Shown here piece after piece: positions 14,627-24,169 of a stretch of DNA of 62,441 nt. The position numbers and the translations under genes were made by a program. Positions within the stretch are counted from its first letter, which is position 1, and each line of letters opens with the position of its first letter. The stretch comes from an uncultured bacterium (GTDB lineage: Bacteria > Bacteroidota > Bacteroidia > Bacteroidales > Muribaculaceae). The notes under the pieces are model-generated. The model was not told where the DNA came from, made no database searches, and was given only the letters and a program-made list of their open reading frames with translations. The stretch is taken from NCBI GenBank assembly GCA_905214735.1, contig CAJMNI010000011.1, positions 1 to 62,441 on the forward strand. The letters run 5' to 3'.

Positions 14627-17119
14627 ATGGCAAAACAATTCGATTATTCCGTCAACGACATAATCTCAGTTTCGGCAGCAATGGCTCAGCCGGGCTATGA
14701 CAGCATATACGAGAAAAAAGGGGAAGATATACCCGATGTCGACAGACTTGTCAACATCGATGCAGTGCATAAGAATTTTTATCGCCCCGACACTCTGATC
14801 CTTCCCACCGACGAAGATGTATATCTCCCTTATCTTCGTCTCGGTCTCACGGTCGACGACGACTGGACCAGAATGATGATAAAGAAGGCCCAGCAGGAGA
14901 CACTCCCTATTTTCCTTTTTTCATGTGGCAAGGAGGTGCCCGAAGATGTCGAGGCAATCTTCCCCGAGCATGTGGAGAACCGCATCGGAGCCTTTGCATT
15001 TGTCACCGGCTTCAAAGAGCATGCCGACGGAACAGCTGAAGCGTATATAGTCACAGGCGAACAGGGACGCATACTTCAGCTGACCGGAAATTCACCTTTC
15101 CTTACAGCCAATGTCGCACTGACGCCAATGAAGCTGTTGCCTCAGCGCACACCCGAGAGCATCGAGATTTCCAATTATATCGAGCAGTCTTACAAAGGAA
15201 CGCTTGAATTCGTCTCGGAGGAAGACCGGAATTCAATCCTCGACACTCTGATTGCCATTCCGGAAGAATCGAAGCGTCGGCTGAATTTCATGATTCAGAA
15301 TTCATGCCTGAGTCCCGACCAGATCATGGAGGTTTACGGACTGCTCGACATTGCCGACCGCCGCATGACTTTCCTCCGTTACCTGCGCGTTTGGATCCAG
15401 CTTCTCGAACTGAGAAAAGATATCCATGCCAGGGCATACACCGACATCAGCCAGCGTCAGAAAGATGAATTCCTCCGTACGCAGATGCGCGCCATGCAAA
15501 ACGAGCTTTCCGACGGTGAAGATCCCGAGGTGGCCGAATTGCGTGAAAAAGCCGCCAAAAAGGAATGGAACGAAGAGACGGCCACAGCGTTTGAAAAAGA
15601 GATGAACCGCCTTTTGAGATACGCCCCCAACTCTCCCGAATATGCCCTGCAATATTCCTATCTCGAGACTTTCCTCAATTTGCCATGGGGTCATTGCGAC
15701 CGCACCACGTTCGAACTCACGGATGTCGAGAAAGCGCTCGACAGCGAACATTATGGCCTCGACAAGGTGAAGAAGCGCATCATAGAGCACATGGCCGTGC
15801 TCAAATTGCGCAACGACATGAAGGCGCCGATCCTCTGTCTTTACGGACCTCCCGGAGTGGGCAAGACCTCTCTCGGAAAATCGATAGCCGATGCCATGGG
15901 TCGCAAATATATGAGGGTTGCACTCGGCGGCGTGCATGACGAAGCCGAAATCCGCGGTCATCGCCGCACATATCTCGGTTCGATGCCCGGACGTATAATC
16001 ACCGCGCTCGAAAAATGCGGCACAAGCGATCCCGTGCTCGTGCTCGACGAAATCGACAAAATAGGAGCCGATTTCAAAGGCGATCCCTCGACGGCCCTTC
16101 TCGAAGTGCTCGATCCGGAGCAGAACTGCAAGTTCCACGACAATTATATCGACCATGACTACGATCTGAGCAATGTGCTCTTCATAGCCACGGCCAACGA
16201 TATCTCAGGAGTCTCGGCACCGCTCCTCGACCGAATGGAACTCATTGAAATCGAGGGTTATGTTGAAGATGAAAAGGTGCAGATCGCAATTCATCATCTT
16301 GTGCCTAAAAATCTCAAGCTTCACGGATTCGGAGAAGATGAGATTGTATTCAGCGAGCCTGCAATCAGCGAGATAATCAATCTCTACACCCGCGAGAGCG
16401 GAGTCCGTCGCCTGGAAAAGAAGATAGCCGACGTGATCCGCAAGCAGGCATGCCTCAAGGCAGCGGGCAAAGATTTCCCGAAGGAGATCACTCCCGAACT
16501 TGTGAGGGAATATCTGGGACGTCAGGAAGTCTTCCCCGACCGTTACGAGAACAATGAAGTGGCAGGAGTTATCACCGGACTGGCGTGGACACAGGTCGGC
16601 GGCGAAATACTTTTTATCGAGTCATCTCTGGCCCAAGGGAAAGACAGCAAGCTCACGCTCACCGGCAACCTTGGCGACGTGATGAAGGAGTCAGCGGTGA
16701 TCGCTCTCCAATATCTCCGTTCGCATTGTAAGAGTTTGGGAATCGATCCGGAACGGTTTGACACGACTCATGTCCATATCCATGTTCCGGAAGGCGCCAT
16801 ACCTAAAGATGGTCCGTCGGCCGGCATAACCATGCTGACATCGCTCGCCTCCTCATTCACGAAAAGGCGCGTAAGATCGCATCTCGCCATGACGGGTGAA
16901 ATCACCCTCAGCGGCAAAGTGCTCCCCGTTGGCGGCATAAAGGAAAAGATTCTCGCCGCCAAACGGGCCGGAATCACCACCGTGATGCTATGCAGCAAAA
17001 ACCGCAAGGACATCGAAGATATCCCTGCGGCTTATATAGAAGGAATGGAGTTTCACTTTGTCGATTCCGCCGACGAGGTGCTTGAGTTCGCGCTGCTTTC
17101 CGAGCCTGCTTTGCGATGA
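14627..17119 (+). CDS. lon: ATP-dependent Lon protease
   Basis: Lon degrades misfolded and regulatory proteins in the cytoplasm. The 830-residue protein has an N-terminal substrate-binding domain, a helical linker, and an AAA+ module with Walker A GPPGVGKTS near residues 406-414. The C-terminal protease domain has the catalytic Ser731 in PKDGPSAG and Lys772 in GGIKEK, about the spacing seen in known Lon enzymes. I chose ATG at 14627 because the frame upstream runs back through the inverted-repeat element and is not Lon-like. No canonical promoter is visible in the 72 bp between element and start; the repeat end offers TTTTTTG as a possible -33. The 3' end overlaps the convergent helicase gene by 67 bp. 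Confidence 0.95.
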   Translation: MAKQFDYSVNDIISVSAAMAQPGYDSIYEKKGEDIPDVDRLVNIDAVHKNFYRPDTLILPTDEDVYLPYLRLGLTVDDDWTRMMIKKAQQETLPIFLFSCGKEVPEDVEAIFPEHVENRIGAFAFVTGFKEHADGTAEAYIVTGEQGRILQLTGNSPFLTANVALTPMKLLPQRTPESIEISNYIEQSYKGTLEFVSEEDRNSILDTLIAIPEESKRRLNFMIQNSCLSPDQIMEVYGLLDIADRRMTFLRYLRVWIQLLELRKDIHARAYTDISQRQKDEFLRTQMRAMQNELSDGEDPEVAELREKAAKKEWNEETATAFEKEMNRLLRYAPNSPEYALQYSYLETFLNLPWGHCDRTTFELTDVEKALDSEHYGLDKVKKRIIEHMAVLKLRNDMKAPILCLYGPPGVGKTSLGKSIADAMGRKYMRVALGGVHDEAEIRGHRRTYLGSMPGRIITALEKCGTSDPVLVLDEIDKIGADFKGDPSTALLEVLDPEQNCKFHDNYIDHDYDLSNVLFIATANDISGVSAPLLDRMELIEIEGYVEDEKVQIAIHHLVPKNLKLHGFGEDEIVFSEPAISEIINLYTRESGVRRLEKKIADVIRKQACLKAAGKDFPKEITPELVREYLGRQEVFPDRYENNEVAGVITGLAWTQVGGEILFIESSLAQGKDSKLTLTGNLGDVMKESAVIALQYLRSHCKSLGIDPERFDTTHVHIHVPEGAIPKDGPSAGITMLTSLASSFTKRRVRSHLAMTGEITLSGKVLPVGGIKEKILAAKRAGITTVMLCSKNRKDIEDIPAAYIEGMEFHFVDSADEVLEFALLSEPALR

Positions 17120-18495
17120 CCCCTGTTCCGGCGTCTTCCATGACGCCGGGCACTCCCCTCTTTTTGTTTGCCGTCGGCAATTTGACCGCCCGTCGGCTTT
17201 TGAGCTTCAGCCGGCCTGAGATCCCTGGCCGGCTTTTGCTTTTTATTAATGGAGCTGCCGGCCTGTTTCTGGCCTTCAGTTCGCCTTGGCTTGCGCCGGG
17301 AACCTGACTGCCTGCCTCTTCCTTTTTGCCCGCGCGCTGAATCGGTGTTATATTGAGGTGTCTCCCCAAGGCTTGCGGGAACATCGGCCTTTGGCACCTC
17401 TTTTTCAAGAAGACGCTCGATTTTGCGAAGTCTGAACATATCTTCGGGAGCGACAAAGGTCACGGCCCTTCCGTCGCGGTCGGCTCTTGCCGTTCGTCCG
17501 ATTCGATGAACGTAATCCTCTGCCTCTCTCGGAACATCAAAATTGACAACCATTTCTATATCGTCGATGTCGATGCCGCGCGACAGAATGTCGGTCGCCA
17601 CAATCACATTGATCTTTCCCGACTTGAAATCAAGCATCACATTGTCGCGATGTGTCTGGTCGAGATCGGAATGCATCTCCCCTATCTTGAAATTGAGTTT
17701 GCGAAGTTCGCGTGCAAGAGTCTTTACTTTGAGCTTTGAAGAGGAGAAAACTATCACCCTGTGTGGAGGCATTTCCTTGAAGAGATGCTTCAGGATCGGA
17801 ATTTTTTGCGTCTCATAGCATATATATGCTGATTGCTTTATTTTATCCGCAGGCTTTGAGACGGCAATCTTGATCTCCACCGGATCTTTCAGAATCTTAT
17901 TGGCCATCTGCTGAATTTTCGGAGGCATAGTGGCCGAGAACATGAGAATCTGCGTTTCCTGAGGAAGATGCGACACAATCTGCATGATGTCTTCATAAAA
18001 ACCCATGTCGAGCATTCGGTCGGCCTCATCGAGGATGAAGAACGACACCTTCGAAAGGTCGACCCCTCCCATGCTGAGGTGGGCGATCAGACGGCCCGGA
18101 GTGGCAATCACCACATCTGCCCCCATCTTGAGCGAGCGGCGCTGCTGATCATAGGCATAACCGTCGGTTCCTCCATAGATGGCGATACTGCTCACAGGCA
18201 TGAAATAAGCGAAACCCTGCAGCTGGCGGTCGACTTGCTGCGCAAGTTCCCGCGTCGGAGCCATAACCACGCAGTTTACCGAATCTTCGGGATATCCGCC
18301 GTCGGCCAGGCAATTGATCACCGGCAGAAGATAGGCGGCGGTCTTCCCCGTGCCGGTCTGGGCGCAGGCAAGAATGTCTCGGCCTTCCATCACGGCCGGT
18401 ATCGTAGCTTCCTGAATGGGTGTGCATTCGTCGAAATGCATATCATAAAGACCGTCGAGCACATCATCGTTGGTCAAAATTTCATCAAATCTCAT
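17053..18495 (-). CDS. DEAD-box RNA helicase
   Basis: This is an ATP-dependent RNA helicase of the RhlE/DeaD kind, acting on structured RNA, ribosome assembly intermediates or decay substrates. The 480-residue protein (start ATG at 18495) has the Q motif (FDECTPIQ), Walker A AQTGTGKT (about 45-52), DEAD (in DEADRMLDMGF, about 150), SAT and the C-terminal HRIGRTAR motif. From about residue 370 an extension of about 110 residues is rich in Lys, Arg, Gly and Ser, suited to non-specific RNA contact. Its last 22 codons lie antisense to the end of lon. The specific paralogue name cannot be settled from the sequence alone. Confidence 0.9.
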   Translation of the reverse strand: MRFDEILTNDDVLDGLYDMHFDECTPIQEATIPAVMEGRDILACAQTGTGKTAAYLLPVINCLADGGYPEDSVNCVVMAPTRELAQQVDRQLQGFAYFMPVSSIAIYGGTDGYAYDQQRRSLKMGADVVIATPGRLIAHLSMGGVDLSKVSFFILDEADRMLDMGFYEDIMQIVSHLPQETQILMFSATMPPKIQQMANKILKDPVEIKIAVSKPADKIKQSAYICYETQKIPILKHLFKEMPPHRVIVFSSSKLKVKTLARELRKLNFKIGEMHSDLDQTHRDNVMLDFKSGKINVIVATDILSRGIDIDDIEMVVNFDVPREAEDYVHRIGRTARADRDGRAVTFVAPEDMFRLRKIERLLEKEVPKADVPASLGETPQYNTDSARGQKGRGRQSGSRRKPRRTEGQKQAGSSINKKQKPARDLRPAEAQKPTGGQIADGKQKEGSARRHGRRRNRGHRKAGSESSANSSTSSAESTK

Positions 18496-18747
18496 TATCT
18501 TTATATTCTTAAATAATGCTTGGCCGGTCGAATTTTCAAAGTTCGCGACTGGCATTGTTATGGCGATATGCAAACAATTATCACCGCGAAATGTCGCTGC
18601 TGTTTGACTTCAAATGGACATCGCGGATGCAAAATTAACAAAAAATAAATAATAATTCAATCTTCCCGGAACAATTTTGAAAAACAAGTGTTTCTATTAT
18701 GTCAGACGGTTAATAAAAAGCCCCCTGACAATTAAAACAACACAACA

Positions 18748-19254
18748 ATGAAATCAAAAGAATCTTTCCAAGATAGAATTATAAATCTTCAGGACAACCT
18801 TCTCAGCTTTGCCTATCAGCTCACGACAAACCGTGAGCAGGCACAGGATCTTCTTCAGGACACAACTCTCAAAGCTCTCGACAACGAAGACAAATACGTT
18901 GACAACGTGAATTTCAAAGGTTGGATTTTCACGATCATGCGCAACATCTTCATCAACAACTATCGTCAGAGCGTAAGAAAAGCTACTGTAATAGATCAGA
19001 CGGAAGATCTTTACCACCTGAACATCTGTCAGGATTCAGGCCTGACCACTCCCGAAGGCTCTTACGCTGTGAAGGAGATCAGCATGGCTCTGAATTCCTT
19101 CAGCGAAGACTACCGCATCCCCTTCAACATGTTTGTGTCGGGATACAAATATAACGAGATCGCAAAGAAACTCAATTTGCCGCTCGGCACAGTGAAGAGC
19201 CGTATATTCTTTGCCCGCAAACGTCTTCGCGAACAGCTTAAAGATTATAGATAA
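18748..19254 (+). CDS. ECF-type RNA polymerase sigma factor
   Basis: The 168-residue protein has sigma region 2 (about 15-80, with AYQLTTNREQAQDLLQDTTL and FKGWIFTIMRNIFIN) and region 4 (about 110-165, ending in the helix-turn-helix YNEIAKKLNLPLGTVKSRIF). There is no region 1.1 or 3, so it is of the extracytoplasmic-function type. No anti-sigma factor or FecR-like gene is adjacent, which is uncommon for the group. It is flanked by spacers of about 250 and 200 bp and seems monocistronic. Target genes are unknown; the protein looks slowly evolving in character, but that was not tested. Confidence 0.88.
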   Translation: MKSKESFQDRIINLQDNLLSFAYQLTTNREQAQDLLQDTTLKALDNEDKYVDNVNFKGWIFTIMRNIFINNYRQSVRKATVIDQTEDLYHLNICQDSGLTTPEGSYAVKEISMALNSFSEDYRIPFNMFVSGYKYNEIAKKLNLPLGTVKSRIFFARKRLREQLKDYR

Positions 19255-19302
19255 GAAATAAACTGACGATGGTTCGCAAGGACCATCACCGCAGATAAAA
19301 TC

Positions 19303-19360
19303 AGGCATATCTTTCAGGAGATTTGTCTGAATTTTTTGTATATATGCCTATCTTTTGCTT
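19303..19360 (+). terminator. Nested hairpin after the sigma-factor gene
   Basis: AGGCATAT (19303-19310) pairs with ATATGCCT (19342-19349), enclosing a small TTCAG/CTGAA stem followed by TTTTTT. The outer stem is followed by ATCTTTTGCTTT. It may end the sigma transcript, though both stems are short. Confidence 0.4.
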
Positions 19361-19401
19361 TAGTGACTTTGCCTGTTTGCCCCGCGTCAGGGCTTACACT
19401 C

Positions 19402-19432
19402 TTGCGTATTTGGCCGTTTTGAGTTAAATTTG
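19402..19432 (+). promoter_or_regulatory. tgt promoter
   Basis: TTG (19402-19404) and TAAATTTG (19425-19432) are 20 bp apart, matching the Bacteroidetes consensus. The tgt start codon is 25 bp downstream. Confidence 0.65.
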
Positions 19433-19457
19433 CGGTCTGAATCATAGTCGATCATTT

Positions 19458-20588
19458 ATGGAATTCAAAATAGAGGCTCTTGCCTCCGGCAGCAATGCCA
19501 GAGCCGGCGAAATAACTACCGATCACGGCAAGATCCCCACCCCGATTTTTATGCCTGTCGGCACTGTCGGCAGCGTCAAGGCAGTCCACATGCATGAGCT
19601 GCGGGATGATATTGACGCAAAAATCATTCTCGGCAACACTTATCATATATATCTTCGACCGGGACTTGAAATTCTTAGAAAAGCCGGAGGCCTGCATAAA
19701 TTCAACAGCTGGAATCGCCCCATTCTTACCGATTCGGGCGGTTTTCAGGTGTTTTCCCTTTCAGCCAACCGGAAACTGAAGGAGGAGGGAGCATGGTTCA
19801 GAAGCCATATCGACGGTAGCAAACATCTCTTCACTCCGGAAGGAGTTGTCGATATCGAACGCATCATCGGAGCCGACATAATGATGGCTCTCGACGAATG
19901 CCCTCCCGGAACCGCCGACTATGATTATGCCCGCAAATCCCTTCAGCTCACACTTCGTTGGCTTCAACGGGGATGGAAACGTTATCAGGAAACCGAGGGC
20001 CTTTACGGCTATCGCCAGGCTTATTTCCCCATCGTGCAGGGAGTGGTTTATCCCGACCTCAGAAAGGAATCCGCTAAATTCGTTGCCGACCTCGGCGCCG
20101 ACGGAAATGCCATCGGTGGGCTCGCCGTCGGCGAACCGACCGAGAAGATGTATGAGATGATCGAGATTGTCAACGACATCCTTCCTTTCGACAAACCCCG
20201 CTATCTTATGGGTGTAGGGACGCCGGCAAATATCCTCGAGGGTATTGACCGCGGCGTGGATATGTTTGATTGCGTCATGCCGACCCGCAACGGACGCAAC
20301 GGCATGATCTTCACCTCCAAGGGTATCATCAATTTGAAAAACAAGAAGTGGGCCGACGATTTCTCGGAACTCGACCCTGATGGTGTTTCCATGGTTGATC
20401 ATGAATATTCGAGGGCATATCTTCGCCATCTGTTTGTCAGTCATGAAATTCTCGGCATGCAGATTGCTTCGATTCATAATCTGGCGTTCTACCTTTGGCT
20501 CGTGAAAGAGGCCCGCAAACATATAATTGACGGCGATTTCAAAAGCTGGAAAGAGGAGATGGTCGTTAACGTGTCGCGCCGGCTTTGA
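19458..20588 (+). CDS. tgt: tRNA-guanine transglycosylase
   Basis: Tgt swaps guanine 34 for the queuine precursor in GUN-anticodon tRNAs. The 376-residue protein has DSGGFQVFS near residue 95, GGLAVGE near 215 and the catalytic-Asp block DMFDCVMPTRNGRNG near 270. The C-terminal zinc site is odd: E. coli-type enzymes have CDCYTC before NYSRAYLHHL, whereas here the sequence is DPDGVSMVDHEYSRAYLRHL, with no cysteine ligand although the later His (SIHNL) is kept. The loss lies in an otherwise well-conserved region, so it is not a broken gene. The next gene, lptG, starts 16 bp downstream. Confidence 0.93.
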   Translation: MEFKIEALASGSNARAGEITTDHGKIPTPIFMPVGTVGSVKAVHMHELRDDIDAKIILGNTYHIYLRPGLEILRKAGGLHKFNSWNRPILTDSGGFQVFSLSANRKLKEEGAWFRSHIDGSKHLFTPEGVVDIERIIGADIMMALDECPPGTADYDYARKSLQLTLRWLQRGWKRYQETEGLYGYRQAYFPIVQGVVYPDLRKESAKFVADLGADGNAIGGLAVGEPTEKMYEMIEIVNDILPFDKPRYLMGVGTPANILEGIDRGVDMFDCVMPTRNGRNGMIFTSKGIINLKNKKWADDFSELDPDGVSMVDHEYSRAYLRHLFVSHEILGMQIASIHNLAFYLWLVKEARKHIIDGDFKSWKEEMVVNVSRRL

Positions 20589-20603
20589 CGGTTATAAACA
20601 ATA

Positions 20604-21851
20604 TTGAAATTGGAAGATCAAAACATATCAGAGCTTCAATCGGATAATTCCGTCCGCAAGAAACGGAAGAGAAGTTTTATGTCCCGGCTCAGGCTACGCA
20701 AAATGGCCCGCAATAAAAATAAAAAAGAGGGCAAAACGAAATCTTCACATGTCGGATGGGGACGTTTCTTAGGATTGAAGATCCTCGATATCTTCATTCT
20801 GAAGAAATTTCTCGGCACATATTTCTTCGCCACCATCCTTATTCTGGCCATTATCTCGATGTTTGACATCACCGAGAAGCTTGACGCATTTCTCAATGCC
20901 CCTCTCAAAGAGACGCTTTTCGACTATTTCCTCTCTTTCCTACCCTATTTTGCCAATCAGCTGGCACCGCTTTTCACTTTTATCAGCGTGATCTTTTTCA
21001 CCACCAAGTTGGCGGGCAATTCCGAGATCATCGCCATCCTTTCGAGCGGAGTCAGTTTCAACAGGCTCATGCGCCCCTATATGATCGGGGCTGCAGTAAT
21101 CGCCGCCCTCACGTTTGCGCTGAGCAACTATCTGATTCCGCCAACCAACATAAAGCGAATCGATTACACAAACAAATACGTTAAAAACAAGAAAGTAACC
21201 ACCGGACTCGACGTGCAGCTTATGGCCAGTCCGGGAGTTGTGGTCTATATCGGCAGATTCGAAAACTCCACCAAGACCGGCTATCGCTTCTCAATCGACA
21301 AGTTCGAAGGAAAGAAACTTGTGTCGCGGCTTACGGCCCTGACCGTGAATTATGACTCCACCCGACAATATCACTGGACAGTCAACGACTATATGATCCG
21401 CAATCTCGACGGGATGTCGGAAAAAATAAAGTCGGGCGATAAACTTGACACCGTGATTCCTATTGAGCCTCAGGACTTCATCATCTCCAAAAACGACTGG
21501 GAAACAATGACCACCCCGCAGCTTACGGATTATATCGAAAAGCAGAAGCAGCGGGGAATGGCCAATATCAAGGCGTTTGAAATCGAGCGCGAACGAAGAA
21601 TCGCCTCTACCGCTGCCGCATTTATCCTGACTCTTATCGGATTGTCGCTTTCCGCCAAAAAGGTGAAGGGGGGAATGGGAATCAATATAGGCATTGGTTT
21701 GGTGTTGAGTTTCAGTTATATACTTTTCTCCACGGTCACAAGCCAGTTTGCCATTTCCGGAGCCACATCTCCCTGGCTCGCTATGGAGATTCCCAACTTC
21801 GTCTATCTGGCCATAGGATTATTCCTCTATTGGCGCGCCCGCAAGTTCTGA
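20604..21851 (+). CDS. lptG: LptF/LptG family permease of lipopolysaccharide export
   Basis: LptF/LptG form the inner-membrane pair of the ABC machine that pulls lipopolysaccharide towards the outer membrane. The 415-residue frame has an N-terminal amphipathic-to-membrane segment (LKILDIFILKKFLGTYF, about 54-70), two more helices around 100-165, a periplasmic beta-rich domain (about 185-320) and three C-terminal helices (about 325-410), which is the family topology. The first in-frame start is TTG at 20604; ATG at 20679 or 20703 would remove part of a Lys/Arg-rich leader and may be the true start. Whether it is LptF or LptG is not certain. It is probably co-transcribed with tgt. Confidence 0.82.
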   Translation: MKLEDQNISELQSDNSVRKKRKRSFMSRLRLRKMARNKNKKEGKTKSSHVGWGRFLGLKILDIFILKKFLGTYFFATILILAIISMFDITEKLDAFLNAPLKETLFDYFLSFLPYFANQLAPLFTFISVIFFTTKLAGNSEIIAILSSGVSFNRLMRPYMIGAAVIAALTFALSNYLIPPTNIKRIDYTNKYVKNKKVTTGLDVQLMASPGVVVYIGRFENSTKTGYRFSIDKFEGKKLVSRLTALTVNYDSTRQYHWTVNDYMIRNLDGMSEKIKSGDKLDTVIPIEPQDFIISKNDWETMTTPQLTDYIEKQKQRGMANIKAFEIERERRIASTAAAFILTLIGLSLSAKKVKGGMGINIGIGLVLSFSYILFSTVTSQFAISGATSPWLAMEIPNFVYLAIGLFLYWRARKF

Positions 21852-21914
21852 TTATCATTCAAGTTCCGACAGAAATACAGGAGTTTTTGGAACGAAATTT
21901 GTTATAACTATTGC

Positions 21915-24104
21915 ATGGCAGATTATAAACAAATTGAGAAACTTCATAGTCGCGTGATGCGCTATGTCGATGAATATAAACTTGCCGATGCCATCGACAC
22001 TGTCGAAAATATGGCCTCGGAAAGCCGCTTACCCTCTAATCGCGATTCTATCTCCGGTCTTCGTGACACTTACCGATATATGATCCATTATATGATCGAG
22101 GGTGTCGCCGATACCGGACGCGACCGCATGTATAAAGATATTTCGGAAAAGCTGCGGGTGCTCGCCGACTCCATGCTCAGAGCTGCGAGATCGGAATCCG
22201 GTTCCGACATCTATTCTTCAGCTCTCCGCCTTAATAATCTCCGAAAAGAATCGCTTCCCAAACTCTTAGACGAGTATAAGGGGATATGCGCTGAAATATC
22301 CCTCGCATCGCTCGGAGAGAATGATACGCGCGATCTTCAGAAACGCAAGGAAGACACGCTCGAATCTATTTTCAATGTGGTCTTCACTTCTTTCGGAAGC
22401 AAGGATGATGCCAGGATGATCTCCGACATTGTTTGCGAGGACTCCGCCGACGAAACGCTTGCCGGAGAGTTAATTTCATCCATTACGTTGAGTCTCACGG
22501 TTTTTTACGACAAATATAAGCTTACAACACTACTTGATGTCTATGAATGTTGCGACAACCGTGAACTCTCGGCCAAGGCGCTTGTTGGTTTGCTGTTCGC
22601 TCTTTTATTGCATCCCCATCGCGTCGCCGACAACGAAACTCTTGTTGCCCGCATATCCTTATGGAAAGATTCCGATGAAGCTTACAGTCAGGTGAAATCC
22701 ACAATCCGCGCGATATTGGGTACTTTTGACACAGAACGCATAACGGCAAAAATGCAGAATGAGGTCATTCCCGAACTGATGAAACTGCGTCCGGAAATCA
22801 TGAAAAAGATGGGAGAAATCCCCTCGGATGCCGATCCCGGCCTATTGGAAGATAATCCGGAATGGCAGGAGATGCTTGAAAAATCGGGAATTGCCGATAA
22901 ACTTCAGGAATTGAGCGAAATACAGAACGAGGGTGCAGATCTGATGATGGTCACCTTCTCCCGGCTGAAGCAATTCCCCTTCTTCAACCGCACTTACAAT
23001 TGGTTCCTGCCCTTTTCTGTCGACAACACGGCGGTTAATCTCTCGGAACCGCTGAGAAAGACAATCGAAGCACTTCTGCCGTTTGCCGGAATGGTGTGCG
23101 AAAGCGACAAATATTCCCTTGCGCTTGCCCTCCAGCAGATGCCCGAGGCCCAGAGCAAGCTCGTGGCTTCGCAGTTTAACGCCCAGATCGAGCAAATGGC
23201 CGACGAAATGAAAGATCGGGCCTCGCTCACTCCGCAGCCGGAATTCGGCCGGTTTGCCCTTAAGGCCGTCAGAGATCTTTACCGTTTCTTCAAACTATAC
23301 CGCAATCGGGAAGGTCTCCGCAATCCTTTCGACCATCCGTTTGACTTTATCTCGCTTCCTGTGGTCGGCGATATGCTATCCAACGACGAGATGCTTACAA
23401 TAGCAGGCGAATTCTATTTCAAACGCGGATATTGGCCTCAGGCTCTCCCGATGTTCATGCAGCTTGCTGAAAACGATGCCGAAAATCCGCAGATATGGGA
23501 GAAAATCGGATTTTGCCGCCAGCAGCTCAAGAACTATGCAGGAGCACTTTCGGCTTACGAGAAGTCGGAATTTCTCAAGACTCCCGGCCCATGGCTTCTG
23601 AAGAAACTGGCCGTGATCAACCGTCGCCTCGGCAATAACGATAAGGCAGCCGAATACTACAACCGGCTCCTTGAGGCCGATCCCGACAATCTTAAACTGA
23701 TTCTCAATGTCGGGAATATCCTGCTTGACTCCGGACACCTTTCCGGCGCCCTCGCCCATTATTATCACGCCAATTATCTGCAGCCCGACGATGTCAAGAT
23801 CATTCGCGCAATAGCGTATGTCGAATTTCTTAGCGGCCATAACGAAAAGAGCCTCAAATATTATGACCGTCTCCTTGCAGGTTCGCCATCTGCGGAAGAT
23901 TTAATTAATTCCGGCCACGCGGCGATGGTAGGCGGCGATTTAAAGAAAGCCGAGTCGCTTTATCTTAAGGCTGCTTCCGACAATATGTCAGACTTCTGTC
24001 TGAAATTTGAGTCAGATATGCCGCAGCTTGAGAAACTCGGAGTGCCCGACAGGACTCTTCGAATCATGCTCGATAATCTTAAATGGAAATCCAAGGCCTT
24101 ATGA
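21915..24104 (+). CDS. TPR-repeat protein of unknown function
   Basis: The 729-residue protein has no signal peptide and no membrane segment. The N-terminal two-thirds are mostly helical with no motif I recognise. From about residue 500 there are tandem tetratricopeptide-like units (GEFYFKRGYWPQALPMFMQL, then KIGFCRQQLKNYAGALSAYE, NRRLGNNDKAAEYYNRLLEA, and further units to about 690), so it is probably a scaffold for protein contacts. It follows lptG by 63 bp on the same strand and converges on dnaA. A direct role with either neighbour is not evident. Confidence 0.75.
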   Translation: MADYKQIEKLHSRVMRYVDEYKLADAIDTVENMASESRLPSNRDSISGLRDTYRYMIHYMIEGVADTGRDRMYKDISEKLRVLADSMLRAARSESGSDIYSSALRLNNLRKESLPKLLDEYKGICAEISLASLGENDTRDLQKRKEDTLESIFNVVFTSFGSKDDARMISDIVCEDSADETLAGELISSITLSLTVFYDKYKLTTLLDVYECCDNRELSAKALVGLLFALLLHPHRVADNETLVARISLWKDSDEAYSQVKSTIRAILGTFDTERITAKMQNEVIPELMKLRPEIMKKMGEIPSDADPGLLEDNPEWQEMLEKSGIADKLQELSEIQNEGADLMMVTFSRLKQFPFFNRTYNWFLPFSVDNTAVNLSEPLRKTIEALLPFAGMVCESDKYSLALALQQMPEAQSKLVASQFNAQIEQMADEMKDRASLTPQPEFGRFALKAVRDLYRFFKLYRNREGLRNPFDHPFDFISLPVVGDMLSNDEMLTIAGEFYFKRGYWPQALPMFMQLAENDAENPQIWEKIGFCRQQLKNYAGALSAYEKSEFLKTPGPWLLKKLAVINRRLGNNDKAAEYYNRLLEADPDNLKLILNVGNILLDSGHLSGALAHYYHANYLQPDDVKIIRAIAYVEFLSGHNEKSLKYYDRLLAGSPSAEDLINSGHAAMVGGDLKKAESLYLKAASDNMSDFCLKFESDMPQLEKLGVPDRTLRIMLDNLKWKSKAL

Positions 24105-24169
24105 TCAAGGTCTTGGAAAACTTGTAATAGAATGTCTTGGGAATTATTAGACATCAGGGCCTAAGCTGA

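Noticed and set aside
24095..24168. Short direct repeat around TGATCAA between the TPR gene and dnaA
   Set aside because: About 20 bases with several mismatches; too weak to claim an element.
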